Shown: positions 26,271 through 34,720, numbered from the stretch's first letter. The stretch: 64,000 nucleotides of DNA from Allobacillus halotolerans (GCF_028743495.1 NZ_CP117968.1); one strand, 5' to 3'. Notes: generated by a model from the letters alone, not told the origin. Numbers and translations: made by a program.

Positions 26271-27614
26271 TCATCCCACCGGTTCTTTTTCAACTCGAGC
26301 TTTCCCGAGTTTTTCTTCCAGGTATTCATTCATAAACATTCCATTAGGATCAAGCTTTTCACGAATGGTGAGAAAGTCCGAAAGCTTTGGATAAAGATTT
26401 TGTAAATCCTTTTGATTCAAATTGTGCATTTTCGCCCAATGTGGTCTTCCTTCGTATTTTCGCATAATGGCTTCCATATCACGGAAGTAGGATTCATATG
26501 GCATTCCTTTAAACATATGAAAAGCAATATATGCGGATTCTCTTTCGTAAGACGGACTAAGCCAAATGTCATCGGCATTCACGACTCTACACTCAATCGG
26601 AAAATGAACTTCATGATTTTTCTCTTCGATGCATGAACGGACTTCATCTAGCGCAAGTTTTAAATAGTGAAGCGGGATGCAGTATTCAATTTCAGTAAAT
26701 TTCACAAGCCGTGGTGTCGCAAATAATTGATGGCTATTTGCTGTAATGTTCGTTTCACTGATACCTTTTGCTAAAAACTTACTGATCATTCGGCTTCGTT
26801 TTGGAAACCATTTGCACCCTGTCGACAGAACATATAATAAATAATTCTCCATCACAAGGTCTTTGCAATGATGAAAAAATAATCGTTGGGGTTTGTTTTT
26901 TGAAACATTCATCCGTTTCACTTGTACAAGGTCGGAATAAGGAAAGATATAAAATTCAAAATGACGATTGTTCTTAATATAGTCATCAAGCTTCTCTACA
27001 AAAAGCGGGTAATTAATTTTCTCACATCGATATTCATAGACAGGGCATTCAACAACCTTCAGTTTTACTTTCACAATAATTCCAAATGTGCCCAAAGATA
27101 TAAGAGATGCTTTAAAATAATCCGCATTCTCTTCTTCTGAAACCGTTAAAAGTTCACCCTTTGCTGTCACAAACGTTAACGCTTCAACTTGTGTCGGTAT
27201 ATTCCCGAACGACAGGCCTGTTCCATGGGTTCCTGTTGAAATTGCTCCTGCAATCGATTGAACATTAATGTCGCCTAAGTTTTCTTGAGCATAGCCTAAT
27301 CGGTCCAGTTCTTTACCTAATTGATATAAACGAGTTCCACCAAATACCGTTACCGTGTCATTTGCTTCATCCACCTGCTCAATCCCCGTCAATTGATCGA
27401 GCGACACGAGCCATTGCTCTGTTCCGACCAAGTTCGTAAATGAATGGCCAGCACCAATCACACGAATTTTCTTTCCTTGGTTGGCCGCTTCTTTCACAAT
27501 GGTAACGACTTCATCTACCGAGGACGGATAAAACGTCGACTCCGGCTGGCCCTCATGCGTTTCTGCCCAGTTTTTCCACTTCTTCCCCTGCGCTCTTTTA
27601 ATTAAAGAAAACAT
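26271..27614 (-). CDS. FAD-linked D-arabinono-1,4-lactone oxidase family protein
   Basis: A 447-residue VAO-type flavoprotein. The FAD-binding PP-loop is IRVIGAGHSFT (near 50), with SIAGAISTGTHGTG (near 120). The C-terminal ALO domain includes GRPHWAKMHN (near 405), the family signature where His and Lys sit at the flavin. Relatives oxidise sugar lactones or sugar alcohols; the substrate here is unknown. GGGGGG precedes ATG 27614. It overlaps the upstream aldolase-like gene by 13 bases, so the two are translationally coupled and probably act in one pathway. Confidence 0.87.
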   Translation of the reverse strand: MFSLIKRAQGKKWKNWAETHEGQPESTFYPSSVDEVVTIVKEAANQGKKIRVIGAGHSFTNLVGTEQWLVSLDQLTGIEQVDEANDTVTVFGGTRLYQLGKELDRLGYAQENLGDINVQSIAGAISTGTHGTGLSFGNIPTQVEALTFVTAKGELLTVSEEENADYFKASLISLGTFGIIVKVKLKVVECPVYEYRCEKINYPLFVEKLDDYIKNNRHFEFYIFPYSDLVQVKRMNVSKNKPQRLFFHHCKDLVMENYLLYVLSTGCKWFPKRSRMISKFLAKGISETNITANSHQLFATPRLVKFTEIEYCIPLHYLKLALDEVRSCIEEKNHEVHFPIECRVVNADDIWLSPSYERESAYIAFHMFKGMPYESYFRDMEAIMRKYEGRPHWAKMHNLNQKDLQNLYPKLSDFLTIREKLDPNGMFMNEYLEEKLGKARVEKEPVG

Positions 27615-28774
27615 TGGCCATCCCCCCGGTACGTAGAATAACGATCAACAATCCGTTTATCCTCTACACAAATTATCTCTTGAAAGCGCTCACAAATTTC
27701 ACCAGCTTTTGCAGCCCTAAAAATAATCGGATCGCCAATATTTAGGGAAACATCTTCATAATGAATTGGCGTCTGTACTTCGCCCGCACCCTCAAATGGC
27801 AGCAACTTTCCCCCTGGTGGATAAATCGGTTGCGGCATTTTATCTTTACCATGTGGACCTGATGCAATAAAGCCACCACTCGTACATGTATATATATTTG
27901 GTGCCGGTTTTCTGACGACTGGTAATGCATAAAATAGCGCTGGTTTATATTGAAAATCTTGGTAATAATCAAATAATAACGGCGCATAAAATCCAGATCC
28001 AGCTGCAATTTCTGTGACACTGTCATCCAGTGCTGTTGAATCGATACTTCCCGTGCCACCACCATTTACGATCGACAGGTCAAATCCTTCCTCGGCTAGC
28101 GCTTGAACAACCTGCTTTCTCCGCGTATGAATTTCATTGATTGAACGTTCTTTTAAAAACGAAACGACTTGATTTTTGATACGGTTGGCAGGCATCCGGT
28201 CAGTGACACCCGCAATCTGCGCTTCATATCCCATTACACCATGAAGTTTCAAACCTGAATATGTTTTGATCTTTCGTGCTAAACGGACCGCTTCACGTAC
28301 GGAGTTGATCGGCGAACGTCTCACACCAAAATGAAGACTACCAAATGTCGTACTCATATCGATATCCATACATAAGTAAAAAAATCCTTCAGCTTTTTCA
28401 CTAATGCGGTGTAAATATTCTACCTGTTCTTCAGCATCCACCATACACGTAATTTGATGACCACTAGCATTCAATTTTGCAATCTTCGTCAGTGCCTGTT
28501 CATTCCAACACGGATAGCCGATCATGATGTCATCAAATCCCGCTTCAGTAAGATAAACAGCTTCATCAGGGCTATAGCATAATAACCCTTGAAACACAGA
28601 ACTCGAATCTAAAATCCGCTGTAAAACCGGGATCGACCGAATCGATTTTGTAGCGATCCGGATCGTTTTCCCCTGAGCTTTACTAGCGATCATTTCACAG
28701 TTTTCATCAAATGCATTTACATTCAGGAAAAGAGCCGGAAGCGATAAACCCTCTGGCAATACGTTTGAATCCAA
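27602..28774 (-). CDS. PLP-dependent D-threonine aldolase/amino acid deaminase-like protein
   Basis: About 390 residues of the fold-type III (alanine racemase-like) PLP family, related to D-threonine aldolase and D-serine dehydratase. The likely PLP lysine is in IRIATKSIRSIP (near 40). GVMGYEAQIAG (near 200) and VNGGGTGS (near 250) match the phosphate-binding side, and a His/Cys-containing C-terminus (ICVEDKRIVDRY) may bind metal. Starts at 28798 or 28780 are possible, but AAGAGGTG six bases before the TTG at 28774 favours that one. It overlaps the lactone-oxidase gene downstream. Confidence 0.83.
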   Translation of the reverse strand: MDSNVLPEGLSLPALFLNVNAFDENCEMIASKAQGKTIRIATKSIRSIPVLQRILDSSSVFQGLLCYSPDEAVYLTEAGFDDIMIGYPCWNEQALTKIAKLNASGHQITCMVDAEEQVEYLHRISEKAEGFFYLCMDIDMSTTFGSLHFGVRRSPINSVREAVRLARKIKTYSGLKLHGVMGYEAQIAGVTDRMPANRIKNQVVSFLKERSINEIHTRRKQVVQALAEEGFDLSIVNGGGTGSIDSTALDDSVTEIAAGSGFYAPLLFDYYQDFQYKPALFYALPVVRKPAPNIYTCTSGGFIASGPHGKDKMPQPIYPPGGKLLPFEGAGEVQTPIHYEDVSLNIGDPIIFRAAKAGEICERFQEIICVEDKRIVDRYSTYRGDGQCFL

Positions 28775-28802
28775 TACCATCACCTCTTCTTTCATCATAA
28801 AA

Positions 28803-28905
28803 CAAAGTGACTGTTTATTGAAGTATTATTTTAAATATTCTGCAAATAAAAATCGAGTTAACCATACCTTTTACTCAACAATCGTGTCTGCTCAGATAAA
28901 AGCTT
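28803..28905. repeat. Diverged copy of the MFS gene's 3' end and downstream region
   Basis: From 28803 the sequence CAAAGTGACTGTTTATTGAA and the next 20 bases match 30209-30250, which is the last part of the MFS coding sequence and its 3' flank (about 30 of 33 bases). Further on, TCAACAATCGTGTCTG (from 28874) matches TCAACAATCACGCCTG near 30430. The segment looks like the relic of a duplication around the transporter gene. Confidence 0.6.
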
Positions 28906-28913
28906 ATATTCAA

Positions 28914-28942
28914 TTGACAGCAACTTTAAAGCATGATAATTT
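28914..28942 (+). promoter_or_regulatory. Candidate promoter of the MFS gene
   Basis: TTGACA (28914-28919), 17-bp spacer, TAATTT (28937-28942). It would give a leader of about 113 bases ending in a terminator-like hairpin just before the ribosome binding site. Confidence 0.5.
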
Positions 28943-29015
28943 ATCTTTAATTAAATAATACTGAACAGGAATCATCATTAAAACTATGTTAGAGGGCAAA
29001 TGATCTGCTACTTAG

Positions 29016-29049
29016 CGGGGCCTCCCATTGTGGGTGGCCCTGTTTTTTT
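29016..29049 (+). terminator. Terminator-like hairpin in the MFS leader
   Basis: GGGGCCTCCCA pairs with TGGGTGGCCC over a 3-base loop and is followed by GTTTTTTT; the GGGAGG ribosome binding site comes directly after. Its place between promoter and start codon suggests an attenuator. No known riboswitch is recognisable in the short leader. Confidence 0.6.
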
Positions 29050-29061
29050 GGGAGGAACTTT

Positions 29062-30237
29062 ATGGATAAAAGAGTATATATTTTAACGACCATTACCTTT
29101 ATTGTAGGATTGGTCGAATTGATTATTGGAGGGATTCTTCCTTTAATTGCAAATGATTTAGACATCACTTTAGGACGCGCTGGCCTCTTGATCACTGTAT
29201 TTTCATTAAGCTTTGCCATTTCGGGTCCTATACTTCTTTCATTAACTGCTAAAATAAAACGCAAAAAATTAATTATTATCGTTTTAGTACTTTTTTTACT
29301 TTCTAACGTTCTTGCCGTTGTAAGTACAAGTTTTACACCACTTCTAATATCAAGAATTCTATCAGCAATGTTCGCAGCACTTCTTATTTCATTGTGCTTG
29401 TCGATTGCTTCTCAAATCACGTCTACGACTCACCGCTCCAGAGCGATCGGTATCGTATTGACGGGAGTGAGCGCTTCATTAGTCTTTGGCGTTCCTTTTG
29501 GTTTATTTCTAGGGAATGAATGGGGCTGGAGAGCACCATTTTTAATGATTGTCTTCATCCTGATGATTTTAATTGTACTGATGTGGTTGTTCATGAGCGA
29601 AATTGAAGGAAAAGAGGCTTTGCCGCTAAAGGCTCAAATTAATGCCCTTTCAAATCCAAAAATAATAATGACACAATCCATCTCCATTCTATTTTATGTG
29701 GGACACTTATCGCTTTACGCGTATTTAACCCCTTTCTTACAAACAACAATGAATCTTACTGGAGACTCTTTAACTATTATGTATTTAATACTTGGTGTCG
29801 CTGCAATTTTTGGTAGTTGGTCTGGTGGTTATGCATCTGACCGTTTTGGAACTAAAAAAACAATCATCGTTGTCTTATCGCTTTTTGCAACGATGCTATT
29901 CATGATTTTTGTTCTTCTTTCTAAACCTGTGATGTTAGTTATTGCATTAATGTTATGGAGTTTCTTAAGCTGGGCACTTACACCGGCAATACAAAGCCAA
30001 TTAGTTTCTATTGCACCAGAGACATCTGACATCCAACAAAGTATCAATAATTCGAATATACACATAGGTATGGCAATCGGTTCATTTATTGGTGGAATAA
30101 ATATTGATCTATATAAAGTTGAATTTAATTCAATCATTGGAGGGGTTATTGCTGTATTTGCTTTAATCCTTGCCATTGTCGCTTTGAACTATCAAAGATA
30201 TGAGGCGAATCAAAGTGACGGCTTATTGAAGTATTAA
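29062..30237 (+). CDS. Major facilitator superfamily transporter (drug or sugar efflux type)
   Basis: A 391-residue MFS protein with 12 predicted membrane helices. The proline-containing helix 5 motif GVSASLVFGVPFG (near 135) resembles the AraJ/YdhP-type efflux group, and GGYASDRFGTKK (near 255) is the loop 8-9 version of the MFS motif. The N-terminal ILPLIANDLDITLGRAGLL is typical of this clade. The substrate is unknown. GGGAGG precedes ATG 29062. A terminator-like hairpin lies in its leader, and its 3' end is duplicated upstream of the gene. Confidence 0.88.
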   Translation: MDKRVYILTTITFIVGLVELIIGGILPLIANDLDITLGRAGLLITVFSLSFAISGPILLSLTAKIKRKKLIIIVLVLFLLSNVLAVVSTSFTPLLISRILSAMFAALLISLCLSIASQITSTTHRSRAIGIVLTGVSASLVFGVPFGLFLGNEWGWRAPFLMIVFILMILIVLMWLFMSEIEGKEALPLKAQINALSNPKIIMTQSISILFYVGHLSLYAYLTPFLQTTMNLTGDSLTIMYLILGVAAIFGSWSGGYASDRFGTKKTIIVVLSLFATMLFMIFVLLSKPVMLVIALMLWSFLSWALTPAIQSQLVSIAPETSDIQQSINNSNIHIGMAIGSFIGGINIDLYKVEFNSIIGGVIAVFALILAIVALNYQRYEANQSDGLLKY

Positions 30238-30379
30238 TTTAAATTATTAAGCAAACAAAAAAGGCTGGGTTAACTCTAACCCATTCAGTTATGGGGGAGA
30301 AAAGTGCTATTCACAATATGAATAACACATCTAGTTGCACTCTCTTTAACAATGTTTCAACAGTACAATTAGCAAGCAA

Positions 30380-30405
30380 AAAAGGCTGAGTAAACTCAGC
30401 CTTTT
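30380..30405 (+). terminator. MFS gene terminator
   Basis: AAAAGGCTGAG and CTCAGCCTTTT form a perfect stem with a 4-base loop and a T-tail. A similar half-site (AAAAAAGGCTGGGTTAA) occurs at 30255-30271, closer to the stop. Confidence 0.85.
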
Positions 30406-30604
30406 TAGCGTTTTATATTATCTCTTTCTTCAACAATCACGCCTGTTTGTTTAAAATTTATGAATCGCCGAAAATGTAACTCCATCCTGCTAATCTATGC
30501 TACAATAAAAACAATAGACTGGCTTCGCATGAGGGGGTTGGTAGCACTGTCGATCTGCCGTTAGTCTTCGTTGGGAGACTTCCCAGGGAGGGAGGTGCTT
30601 GCCA

Positions 30605-30691
30605 ATGGACATTGTTAGTGCGCTAACGCTCATGATTTCCTTCGGGATGTTAGTAGCGTTTATCGTTTCTGATAATAACCATAAAAAATAA
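30605..30691 (+). CDS. Type I toxin, holin-like small membrane peptide (copy 1)
   Basis: A 28-residue peptide beginning MDIVSALTLMISFGMLVAF with a charged tail (SDNNHKK). This is the layout of the putative holin-like type I toxins of Firmicutes (TxpA/BsrG-like): a short N-terminus, one membrane helix, and Lys/Asn-rich end. ATG 30605 has GGGAGGGAGGTG upstream. A leader of about 90 bases with an extended -10 (TGCTACAAT near 30500) precedes it. It overlaps the 3' end of an antisense RNA gene. Nearly the same cassette is at 61100-61440. Confidence 0.82.
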   Translation: MDIVSALTLMISFGMLVAFIVSDNNHKK

Positions 30692-30830
30692 TCCCTCATG
30701 CGCTTTTGCAGGTACGTGAGGGATTATTTTCCTTAGCTGCCGACCCCTCTTGTTGGGGTTCAGTCTATTACGACCGTTCCATGTTACAGCATGGGCGGTC
30801 TTTATTATTGTATGCACTTATCATCTTCCT
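30683..30830 (-). ncRNA. Antisense RNA antitoxin (copy 1)
   Basis: On the minus strand a TATAAT (30837-30842) with TGTACA 16 bp upstream would start an RNA near 30830. A hairpin of AATCCCTCA and TGAGGGATT with a T-run ends it near 30683. The RNA overlaps the end of the toxin frame and its 3' untranslated region, as in bsrG/SR4 pairs. Promoter, internal hairpin (GACCG...CGGTC) and terminator are conserved in the second cassette. Confidence 0.7.
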
Positions 30831-30965
30831 ATGTTAATTATACCACGAAATTAAAGTTTGTACATATTTTTACCTTTGTTATTTCAACGTTCATTTATCC
30901 ATTTACTTAACAAGAAAGCTTCTTATTAAATGAAAGCGCCCGCTACTTAAATAGTGTAATCTTTT

Positions 30966-31496
30966 CTATCTCTTTATCAATACGTACTGCTTATCTTCTA
31001 AAAAGAATGTTTCGCAAAGATGGTTTATGTCTTTTAACTTTAAATGTTTTCCAAATTGAAATGTGCTAAGGTTAATAGCTACATTTTTACTGTCATCTTT
31101 TTCTTTACCTTCATGTCCATCCCAACAAGAATATATTTCCATAAAATTCCCTTCTAATAAGTTTTCGTCAATATAATTAAAAAGTGTCTTGATAGATTTA
31201 TGGTGACTTGCTGTATTGTTAGTGTGTAAGTATCCTTCTACTTCATATACAAAAGAAGTAGTAAATTTTTCTCTTACTGGTTCGTACCCAGAAACTAAAT
31301 TAAGAACATCAATTCCACTTGCATCTTCTTCTGTTTCATACACCTTAACGAGCTTAGACCCGTTATTCTTCTTCAAACGTTTTTCTAAACTTAGTCCTTT
31401 TAACTTCAATTCCGATAGAGGTTTATATGTTGGGTTCCTACCAAATGTACCAGTAGGAAGTTCTATATTAGCCCCTATGAAGTGATTTAAAGTCAT
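30966..31496 (-). CDS. Hypothetical protein
   Basis: A 176-residue soluble protein, AT-rich in codon choice, with mixed alpha/beta character and no signal or membrane segment. It contains GRNPTYKPLSELKLKGLSL and EIYSCWDGHEGKE. I do not recognise the family. GGGGG precedes ATG 31496. It stands alone between the toxin locus and a stretch with a gene remnant, which points to accessory DNA. Confidence 0.65.
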   Translation of the reverse strand: MTLNHFIGANIELPTGTFGRNPTYKPLSELKLKGLSLEKRLKKNNGSKLVKVYETEEDASGIDVLNLVSGYEPVREKFTTSFVYEVEGYLHTNNTASHHKSIKTLFNYIDENLLEGNFMEIYSCWDGHEGKEKDDSKNVAINLSTFQFGKHLKLKDINHLCETFFLEDKQYVLIKR

Positions 31497-31636
31497 CTAT
31501 AAACCCCCTTTTCATAACCTTATTTTACCATAAAATAGGCAATCCCTTGTTAAACAAAATGGCTCCGTTTGTTGAACATGTTATAGAAGTCATACTTTAT
31601 CTCCCGATAAATTGTACACCGTTATTTAATTTTTTC

Positions 31637-31723
31637 ATGACCATGCAGGCTTTCGACCATATCCAAAAGGCGTACCCGAACAACCATTTGTGGACCTATA
31701 TGAATGCAGTGTTACTTGTATAA
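31637..31723 (+). pseudogene. Possible gene remnant
   Basis: A 28-codon frame from ATG 31637 reads FDHIQKAYPNNHLWTYMNA before its stop. This looks like genuine protein sequence, but there is no ribosome binding site. It may be the tail of a lost gene of the GNAT or a related type; the family is uncertain. Confidence 0.3.
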
Positions 31724-31744
31724 GCCCCCATACCTTAAAAAATC

Positions 31745-31774
31745 AGGGTGCTAAATCCATTACGATTTGCACCC
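31745..31774 (-). terminator. yidC paralogue terminator
   Basis: On the minus strand GGGTGCAAATC and GATTTAGCACCC form a stem followed by TGATTTTTT, 18 bp after the yidC stop. Confidence 0.85.
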
Positions 31775-31791
31775 CTAATTAATAAGCTAAT

Positions 31792-32580
31792 TTATGTTCC
31801 GTGGATGGTTTTCTTAATAATCAACGTCTGAACGATTACAAATAAACCACTCACCGCCCAATATAACGGTAAGGCTGCTGGTACATTTAACGAGATGATC
31901 CCGATCATAATCGAAGAGATTATCGCCATAAACGCCATTTGTTTTCGTTGGGGCTGCTCCAAGCCAATCAAACTGACTTTTGCTTGCAGATAGTAAATAA
32001 GAACAGCCACTAAAACGAATAAAATATCTGTTTCTCCGAGACTAAACCATAGAAATGATTGTTCGGCAATTTCAGGTGTGCGCCTAATCGCATAATAAAA
32101 ACCAATTAGAATCGGCATTTGAAGGATCATAGGCAGACAACCTGTTACCATTTTCACCGGATTAAAATCATGTTTTTGATAAAGAGCACTTAGTTCTTTT
32201 TGCATACTCAGCCGATCTTCTGGGCTGTTCTTTCCTTTGTACTTCTCTTGTATCGCAGTCATTTCCGGTTTGATCAATGCCATTTTCCCTTGGGATTCCT
32301 TACTATTCTTCGATTGTTTAATGAAGAATGGCAATAGCGCGAAACGAATGCCTATCGTAATAACAATAATAGCCACCGCGTAATTTCCTTGTAAAAAAAG
32401 AGCAACTTTTTTAATCAAAAGTGACAGCGGATATACAAAGTAATGTGAAAAGAACCCTGTAGATGCACTGTCAACAGGTGTGAAGTTATTGCTACACCCG
32501 CTCAGTATAAGCAAAAATGACAATAGAAAAATTAAAAAAGAATACTTTCTGAAGAAAGTGAGTAAGCTGTTTTGTTCCAT
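31792..32580 (-). CDS. yidC: Membrane protein insertase YidC paralogue (YidC2/YqjG type)
   Basis: A 262-residue YidC/Oxa1 insertase, which inserts and folds membrane proteins. It has a lipoprotein signal (lipobox ILSGC, Cys 29), then five membrane segments of the conserved core. The core includes IIVITIGIRFALLPFF with the conserved groove Arg, QKHDFNPVKM and TGCLPMILQMPILIGFYYAI. The SD GGAGG (32587-32591) is 6 bases before ATG 32580 but lies at the base of a 14-bp hairpin inside the preceding overlapping frame. That is the arrangement of mifM-yidC2 in B. subtilis, so this is likely the inducible paralogue. Confidence 0.92.
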   Translation of the reverse strand: MEQNSLLTFFRKYSFLIFLLSFLLILSGCSNNFTPVDSASTGFFSHYFVYPLSLLIKKVALFLQGNYAVAIIVITIGIRFALLPFFIKQSKNSKESQGKMALIKPEMTAIQEKYKGKNSPEDRLSMQKELSALYQKHDFNPVKMVTGCLPMILQMPILIGFYYAIRRTPEIAEQSFLWFSLGETDILFVLVAVLIYYLQAKVSLIGLEQPQRKQMAFMAIISSIMIGIISLNVPAALPLYWAVSGLFVIVQTLIIKKTIHGT

Positions 32581-32900
32581 TCTTGTCCTCCTCTTATTTT
32601 AAAAATCTGTTTAAAATAAGAGGAATTGTCATCGGCTTTATCGTCTTTTTCATCTATTCTTTTAAACGTCATGATCAGCCATACGACAAACGATTCATTG
32701 GTTATAATCGGTTTCTCAAATGGATTTATATTAACCTTTGTGCTTTGGTGCTGATTCGTAAACAAATAATCACTGTTGGATAGATGTTGGTTATAAAGAT
32801 GGCTGACATAAATTGCACCAAAAGCAATCAACAGAATCCCTAAATATAGATAAAAAGCAGACGCATCAATAAACAACGTGTTTAACAAGTCTAGAAACAT
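32532..32900 (-). CDS. MifM-like regulatory nascent-chain peptide upstream of yidC
   Basis: A 122-residue protein with one N-terminal membrane helix (about residues 15-35), a polar middle, then FVVWLIMTFKRIDEKDDKAD (71-90). Its position, membrane anchor and acidic tract match MifM, whose translation arrest reports low YidC activity and switches on yidC2. A strong AAAGGAGGTG precedes ATG 32900. The frame runs through the hairpin that masks the yidC SD and overlaps yidC by 49 bases. A ribosome paused on residues 85-91 would cover the hairpin's first arm (from codon 93). Function is inferred from architecture, not from sequence identity. Confidence 0.75.
   Translation of the reverse strand: MFLDLLNTLFIDASAFYLYLGILLIAFGAIYVSHLYNQHLSNSDYLFTNQHQSTKVNINPFEKPIITNESFVVWLIMTFKRIDEKDDKADDNSSYFKQIFKIRGGQEWNKTAYSLSSESILF
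32587..32623 (-). promoter_or_regulatory. Hairpin sequestering the yidC ribosome binding site
   Basis: Arms 32590-32603 and 32610-32623 are perfectly complementary (14 bp, 6-base loop). The downstream arm contains AAGAGG of the yidC Shine-Dalgarno sequence, and GGAGG continues to 32587. Opening by a ribosome stalled on the leader frame would expose the site. Confidence 0.85.
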
Positions 32901-33015
32901 ACTTACTCACCTCCTTTAAATTCTGATAAATAAAAATATTATTAATTATAATTGTACCAAAGATGTATGCCAATGCATACCACTGCAAAAGAGAAAGTTG
33001 CCCAGAACAACCACT

Positions 33016-33921
33016 TTAAATAATTTCTACAGTATTATCTTCAAAATTTAAATTTACAGGTTCACTGGATAAACCTTCTGTGGAACGCTGATTTGTAACA
33101 GGAACATCATCGCCTACCATTTCAAAGCCAAGTTCATCTACCCAAATTTGGCCTGGTCCGTTGAGCAATACGCCAAATGCGATCACTTCACTTTTTACTG
33201 GAATATCCAATACGACGCTAAAATGATTCCATTCATTTGTTCCCTTAATCGGACGATCCATCATATTATCAAAAGCAAGGACCTCTCCAGAAGAATGGTC
33301 GATCCGCATCCATAAGCCAGCAGCTTCTTTAACATCTACGCTTTTTACAAATGCAGAAAAACGAACCCGTTCTCCTCGATAGTGGTCTGCCTTAATTTGT
33401 TGCATCAATGTTGCGAATCCTCGTGCTTTTTCATGTTTTGATTTCAAATAGGCGGCGTAATTTCCACTATGCACAATGTTATTGTCTAATCCGGTTTCAT
33501 AATCATATGGTGATTCTCCGGTCATCATCCAACCATTCGGGGTGTTACTCGTTTTATTCACGATGAACTCTCCTTTGCTAACTAATTGTTTAAGCAATTT
33601 CCGATATTCACTAGGTGTTACGTCGTAAACTTTTTTAAAAGCTCTTGTGAAGGATTCTTGCGACTTAAACTGATAAGTCATCGCAATGTCAATCACTCGT
33701 TGATCCGTCGTAATTAACTCCCTCGCACTTTGTGTCATCCGCCGCTCTCTCACATATTCAGCAACTGATTTCCCAATGATCTTTCGAAAGACACGTTGAA
33801 AATGGAATCTCGAATAACCTGCATGTTCAGCCAAACGGTTGAGATGCAATGGTTCAGTCAAATATTGTTCAATAAAATTCAATGATCGTTGAATAGCCTG
33901 TTCATGATCTTGATAGGGCAT
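33016..33921 (-). CDS. AraC family transcriptional regulator
   Basis: A 301-residue regulator with the two AraC helix-turn-helix motifs at the N-terminus (about residues 8-107). Recognition regions are HLNRLAEHAGYSRFHFQRVF and VIDIAMTYQFKSQESFTRAF. The C-terminal half (about 120-290) looks like a beta-sandwich ligand-binding domain with GLWMRIDHSSGEVLAFDNM and GPGQIWVDELGFE. This layout is common in Bacilli; the ligand is unknown. AAGAGGTG precedes ATG 33921. It is not in an obvious operon. Confidence 0.87.
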   Translation of the reverse strand: MPYQDHEQAIQRSLNFIEQYLTEPLHLNRLAEHAGYSRFHFQRVFRKIIGKSVAEYVRERRMTQSARELITTDQRVIDIAMTYQFKSQESFTRAFKKVYDVTPSEYRKLLKQLVSKGEFIVNKTSNTPNGWMMTGESPYDYETGLDNNIVHSGNYAAYLKSKHEKARGFATLMQQIKADHYRGERVRFSAFVKSVDVKEAAGLWMRIDHSSGEVLAFDNMMDRPIKGTNEWNHFSVVLDIPVKSEVIAFGVLLNGPGQIWVDELGFEMVGDDVPVTNQRSTEGLSSEPVNLNFEDNTVEII

Positions 33922-33996
33922 TGGATCACCTCTTACTCTTATCTACCAGTATAACTGAATGATTCTGAGAAACTTGATTTTTTGTGCTAATGCGAA

Positions 33997-34032
33997 AAAG
34001 GCGCAAATCTAATGTTAAGATTTGCGCCTTTA
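33997..34032. terminator. Bidirectional terminator
   Basis: AAAGGCGCAAATCT and AGATTTGCGCCTTT form a perfect 14-bp stem with a 7-base loop, with A and T runs on both sides. It lies downstream of the 170-residue gene (minus strand) and in front of the AraC gene. Confidence 0.8.
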
Positions 34033-34066
34033 AAATTTATAAAAGGATTCAAATGATACTACATGA

Positions 34067-34579
34067 TTAGTAATTGTAAATTGCTATCTGTTTCTTTACT
34101 TCTTCATCAAATTCATCATTATACCATGGTAAATAGGTTTTCATTATATTTTCAATAGACACATCTTCATTCGAGAAGTCTTTTTTTAAAGACACTATAA
34201 TGCCTGTTATTAAGACCCCTCCCCGTGCCATTTCCTGTAAACTTTCCTCCTCTTCAGGATTTAAGTTATAAATATAAGATTGATAAAGACTTAACCTTCT
34301 AATAGTTTCAGCAGATCCATAAAAAAGGGTTCTTCTTACTAAAGTTATCTCATCAATCTTTAATTCTTCATCTTCTCTTCTGTATAAAATATCATGCCAA
34401 TCATTCAGTAATCTCAATAATTTCTCATTACTTATATTTCTAAAGAAGTTATCTACCTGCAGATTTTTGTTATGGAAATTATTTCTTTTATTTAATTTAC
34501 TTTCATTAGTTTGAATAATAAGCGTCGTTATAACTCCACTAACCAAGGAACTAGATAATATAATTGATAATACTTCCAT
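34067..34579 (-). CDS. Hypothetical protein with N-terminal membrane anchor
   Basis: A 170-residue protein with one N-terminal hydrophobic helix (about residues 3-22) and a helical, charged cytoplasmic part. It contains NEKLLRLLNDWHDILYRRED and YGSAETIRRLSLYQSYIY. I do not recognise the family; similar anchored helical proteins occur in accessory regions. A GGTGAGG site precedes ATG 34579. A bidirectional terminator follows. AT-rich composition resembles the accessory genes nearby. Confidence 0.65.
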   Translation of the reverse strand: MEVLSIILSSSLVSGVITTLIIQTNESKLNKRNNFHNKNLQVDNFFRNISNEKLLRLLNDWHDILYRREDEELKIDEITLVRRTLFYGSAETIRRLSLYQSYIYNLNPEEEESLQEMARGGVLITGIIVSLKKDFSNEDVSIENIMKTYLPWYNDEFDEEVKKQIAIYNY

Positions 34580-34720
34580 TACCTCACCACTCCGCTTTTT
34601 AAAAGGTAATCAAATTTGGTCACTTCTTAATAGTTTGCTCTCTTCTATTGGCTGGTAATGAGTAATTTCAGAATCATTTAAATCATAAAATTCACTTGTG
34701 ATTATACGTCTGCCAGCATC

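Noticed and set aside
30490..30699. 69-codon minus-strand frame across the toxin locus
   Set aside because: Antisense to the toxin leader and peptide; no SD. The conserved features are on the plus-strand toxin and the RNA.
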